Part shown: positions 61,036 to 64,000 of the stretch, piece after piece
How positions within the stretch are numbered: the first letter of the stretch is position 1
Layout of the letters: every line of letters starts with the position of its first letter
Assembly (NCBI GenBank): GCA_008360975.2
Contig: CM039211.1
Location: forward strand, 65,128,565-65,192,564
Source of the DNA: Lichenostomus cassidix
Lineage: Eukaryota > Chordata > Aves > Passeriformes > Meliphagidae
Direction: 5' to 3'
Length of the DNA: 64,000 nt
Position numbers and translations under genes: made by a program
Notes under the pieces: generated by a model
The model's database searches: none
The model's input: the letters and a program-made list of their open reading frames with translations, nothing else
What the model was told of the DNA's origin: nothing

Positions 61036-64000
61036 GAGAAATAATAGGAAAATTGCAATACCTCAGGAGGCAGGGGAATGCCTCGCTGCTCTGCCAAGGG
61101 CAGACCATGCATGCCAGGATGTGCAATTGGGAACCAAATCTCTGAACAGACTGAAATCTGCAGCTTCCGTTTCCACTATGATTTCAACCTATGCTTCATG
61201 ATTTTCCATGTTTTCTGTGAAGGAGCACTTTGGTTGCAGACACTGTGTGCAGCTGTTTATTGCTTAGTGTTGATGCAATTGGTGATGTCAAGTCCCAGTC
61301 TGTATCTTTGCATCTCTCAGGAGAGCCAGACACATTCAGCTGTCAAAATACAACATTCTGGTGAGAAGGGAAAGGAAGGCAACTTTAAGTTTTGGATTTA
61401 TTGAAACTGTCACCTATCCCCTCCATTTTAGCTCATGGTCTCAACAGCTTCCCCATGCTCCCCTTGCTGCTGAAAAAGTGCAAGATCTTAGACGCTCTGT
61501 TACTTTAAGATTAAAACAATATTAAACTCATCCACATTAGGTAATGAAGAGTTGCATTTAGTAGCTTAGTGAGTTTTTATACCATTAACATTTTTTCAGC
61601 TAACTATGTTCTTCTTGCTTTTGCCAAATGTCCATAGCTCCAGGGTTAATATCTGCTGATACCCTATAACATGTCTAAGGGAAATATTTGGCATTGTGGT
61701 TGGATTGATATGGGAGTGATAAAAGGATGGGTTCCTCTGTGGGAGCATCTGTCTGGAAAAGCAAAAGATATCAGTTGGTTGCTTGCAAGTCTCTTTTCAA
61801 CTCATTTTACATTTATTTTTTACATAATGTATTTTCTGTTTTTTTCCCCAATAATGCTATTTTCATTGTGCCAGTTGAACTTCTTTTATACCTGCCGGTG
61901 CAACTGGTCTCTGGGATCATTGGAGGGCCTTTGTTTAACAACCTCCCTGTACTTTGGTCATGCAATGCTGACATTTTGGTCCCATGCCCATGTTTTTTCC
62001 AGGGATGCATGTTAGAGGATGGTTTCCCTTTTGTGAGCCAGCTGATGAAACAAAACAGAACTGCAGCACAAACCATTGCCAAAAAGTATGTGAATATTGA
62101 GACTTAAGCCACAAGAAAGCCAGTCCTTTTCAAGCTGCAGCAGTGGAGGCTCTTTGTCTTCCACCCCACGAGGGCAGCTGAGGTGACACCAACAAGAGTG
62201 GACAAAATCACCTGGTGTGGACATTGACTTCAGCTGTGGGATCTGTGCTAACATGGTGTTGGGGTAAAGGTGTTCTCACTTGTGTAACTGGAGCAGGTTC
62301 TTTGGTTCCTGTGCACAAAAATGGCCTGAGCCTGGTTTTTGGTGGATCCTCCCCACTCCTGTGTGATGTGATTGATCAGGGCACTGGGGTGAGCAGGCTG
62401 CAGATGCTCCCCACAGCCCTGTGCAATGGCAATACTTTAAAACTCAATATTTCTGGCACCTGCTGTCCACCAAGCTGCAATGTCACAGCCTAAAGTGCTG
62501 CCTAAAAACACCACTATCATTGAGCTAGGTGATGCTGATAGTCCACCAGTCCCAATACATCACTTTCTTCAGCATCCAGAGCCATTTTCCTCAATACTGT
62601 GCTTTCATTTTCTGTAATTTTCCCCTAGTTTTCAACCATTTTCAATTCAGGGACTCACAGAGCGGGAGACATTTTCTATAAATTCAGTTATATTTAGTCA
62701 AAATAATGGATTACTCTTGTGTGACTTAATTCAATTTCCCCTTTGACTGAAGAAAGGTTTATCATCCCTTGCAAATAGCTCCACTGTTCAAAGAGCCACT
62801 GTGTGTGTAAAACTTATGTTTATTTCATTTGTACCTGATTCTTACTAGTTTCATCTGATGCCCCCTGTTTCCTGGAGTGTGGCAGTGATTTAGCATCAGA
62901 TGGGACAATTCAATCACACATTTTGAGACTTTTCAGCGTGGCAGGCTCCAGAATACTTTACAGGCATTTATTTGGTAAAAGTTATTCAAGCACAAAAGTT
63001 CCTCCTATAAAGTCTTTGTTTCTAATCCCTCATATTTCTTAAATCTGATTTCTGGGACAAACATCTCTTAAAATATATTTTCCATTAAGTAAAATGTTTC
63101 TCATTTGTAGTCAATTAGGAAAGAAATTATTGAGGGATGCACTTCCATTGAGATTTTCTGCAGAAGCATGGAGGAATTGTGGCCAGATTTAGCACAGGCA
63201 GGTTGGCACCTACAAAGCTTGGGGCTGTTTCTGCTGGCACAGGTTTGGTTGACCACTCATTTAGTTCCCCGAAACTTCCTTAGCTGACTGCTATGGCATT
63301 GTTACGGATTTCTGGCAGATTTCTAGGCTTACCCTGGCTACCTTGAACCACTGAGGTGATGCTTTTCTTTCCTACATCTGGTCCTCCAGCCCTGTAACTG
63401 GTTTCTGTGCAAGGGCTGTAACCCGTTCTTGATCTCAGTGCCTCACCTGCTTTGGGCTGGTGTGTGAAGGGCCAACAGTGCCAACAGCCCAGCTCCAGGG
63501 ATTGATCTCCAACACTGCCATGTGGTCATGACTAGGGCCAGTTCCCTGCATGGGTTTAACCCTGAATGTCCTGACCAGGCCCTTACCAAAGACAAATTCA
63601 TCATCATTTTTGCCCAAAACGTGTCCGACAGGTAACCTGCAGGTTGTTTGGTTCTCATCTCCACTGGTGGGTCTGATATTGCTGACACTGAGCAGCAGCT
63701 CTTCAGTCACCCATGCTTAGGCTGGTGTATCACCATGCTGAGGCCAGTAGGGAACGTGGGGAATTCTTCTTTGTCAGCTTCCCATGGAGATAGGAACCTA
63801 CCAAAGCAGCAGCTGGTCCAGCATCCATCTGGGCTGGGTGTGCAATGACCATCCCTGGGACAGATGCATGTGGAGGTTAGGAAAGAGGAGGTGAGCCTGC
63901 CCTTAACTCTCCAGAGATGTGTGCTTTGCCACAGGCATTTTCCATAGGTGACTTATTTACACAGAACAGGGATCATGGGATTTACTGATAAACTGTAGAA

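Larger units (their letters stand above)
56370..64000 (+). other. CCBE1: CCBE1 intron 2, last part in window
   Basis: Intronic DNA to the window end with no recognised exon. It contains poly(A) near 57119-57132, a TAA-type microsatellite at 57854-57871, an 8-bp inverted repeat at 57453-57472 and poly(T) at 61019-61035. All open frames are 155 codons or shorter and unrecognised. Assignment to intron 2 assumes that no other gene is nested here and that exon 3 lies further downstream, as in mammals, where this intron is large. Confidence 0.65.

Noticed and set aside
27435..64000. CCBE1 exon 3 within the window
   Set aside because: I looked for a phase-2 exon opening with a Cys-Cys motif and an EGF-type cysteine pattern between AG and GT and found none, so it probably lies further downstream.
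1..64000. CRISPR array, prophage, operon or plasmid-type system
   Set aside because: No regularly spaced repeats with unique spacers, no ribosome-binding-site-led gene chains; splicing and avian repeats show a vertebrate nuclear genome.

Overview
The window looks like nuclear DNA from a bird, probably a songbird or other neoavian. Two CR1 retrotransposon fragments (the dominant LINE family of birds) lie in it, together with two LTR insertions of avian endogenous-retrovirus type. The only protein-coding exons I can support encode the start of a vertebrate secreted protein. Base composition is AT-rich and CpG-poor except for one sharp CpG island at about 26.75-27.58 kb. I see no bacterial-style operons, CRISPR arrays or dense gene packing. 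Nearly all other open frames are short, often start at non-ATG codons and look like chance. LAYOUT: 1-26.7 kb is upstream intergenic DNA with two antisense-oriented CR1 fragments (about 3.31-3.90 and 7.24-8.54 kb), simple repeats, a CTCF-like site at 11.77 kb and a MIR-like SINE remnant at 26.13 kb. At 26.75-27.58 kb is a CpG island with GC boxes and a cluster of CATCTG E-boxes. Inside it, on the + strand, are coding exon 1 (27138-27238) and exon 2 (27354-27434) of CCBE1, split by a 115-bp intron. From 27435 to the window end is the 5' part of CCBE1 intron 2; I found no third exon. The intron carries a 1285-bp LTR insertion (36899-38183) with a near-perfect target duplication, and a 734-bp solo LTR (55636-56369) with a perfect 5-bp target duplication. 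The second LTR has its own TATA-like and AATAAA signals on the minus strand, opposite to CCBE1, and a five-copy tandem repeat of about 34 bp. FUNCTION: only one gene is visible. CCBE1 is a secreted matrix protein that helps ADAMTS3 activate VEGF-C during lymphatic development. The exons here supply its signal peptide and the first cysteines of the mature N-terminus; the EGF and collagen domains lie beyond the window. The rest of the window can bear on this gene only as regulatory DNA or as transposon load. I did not find a convincing previously undescribed system. The best leads are the E-box-rich promoter with its open in-frame 5' extension, the antisense solo LTR with its U3 repeat array, and several non-repetitive intervals worth testing for conservation.
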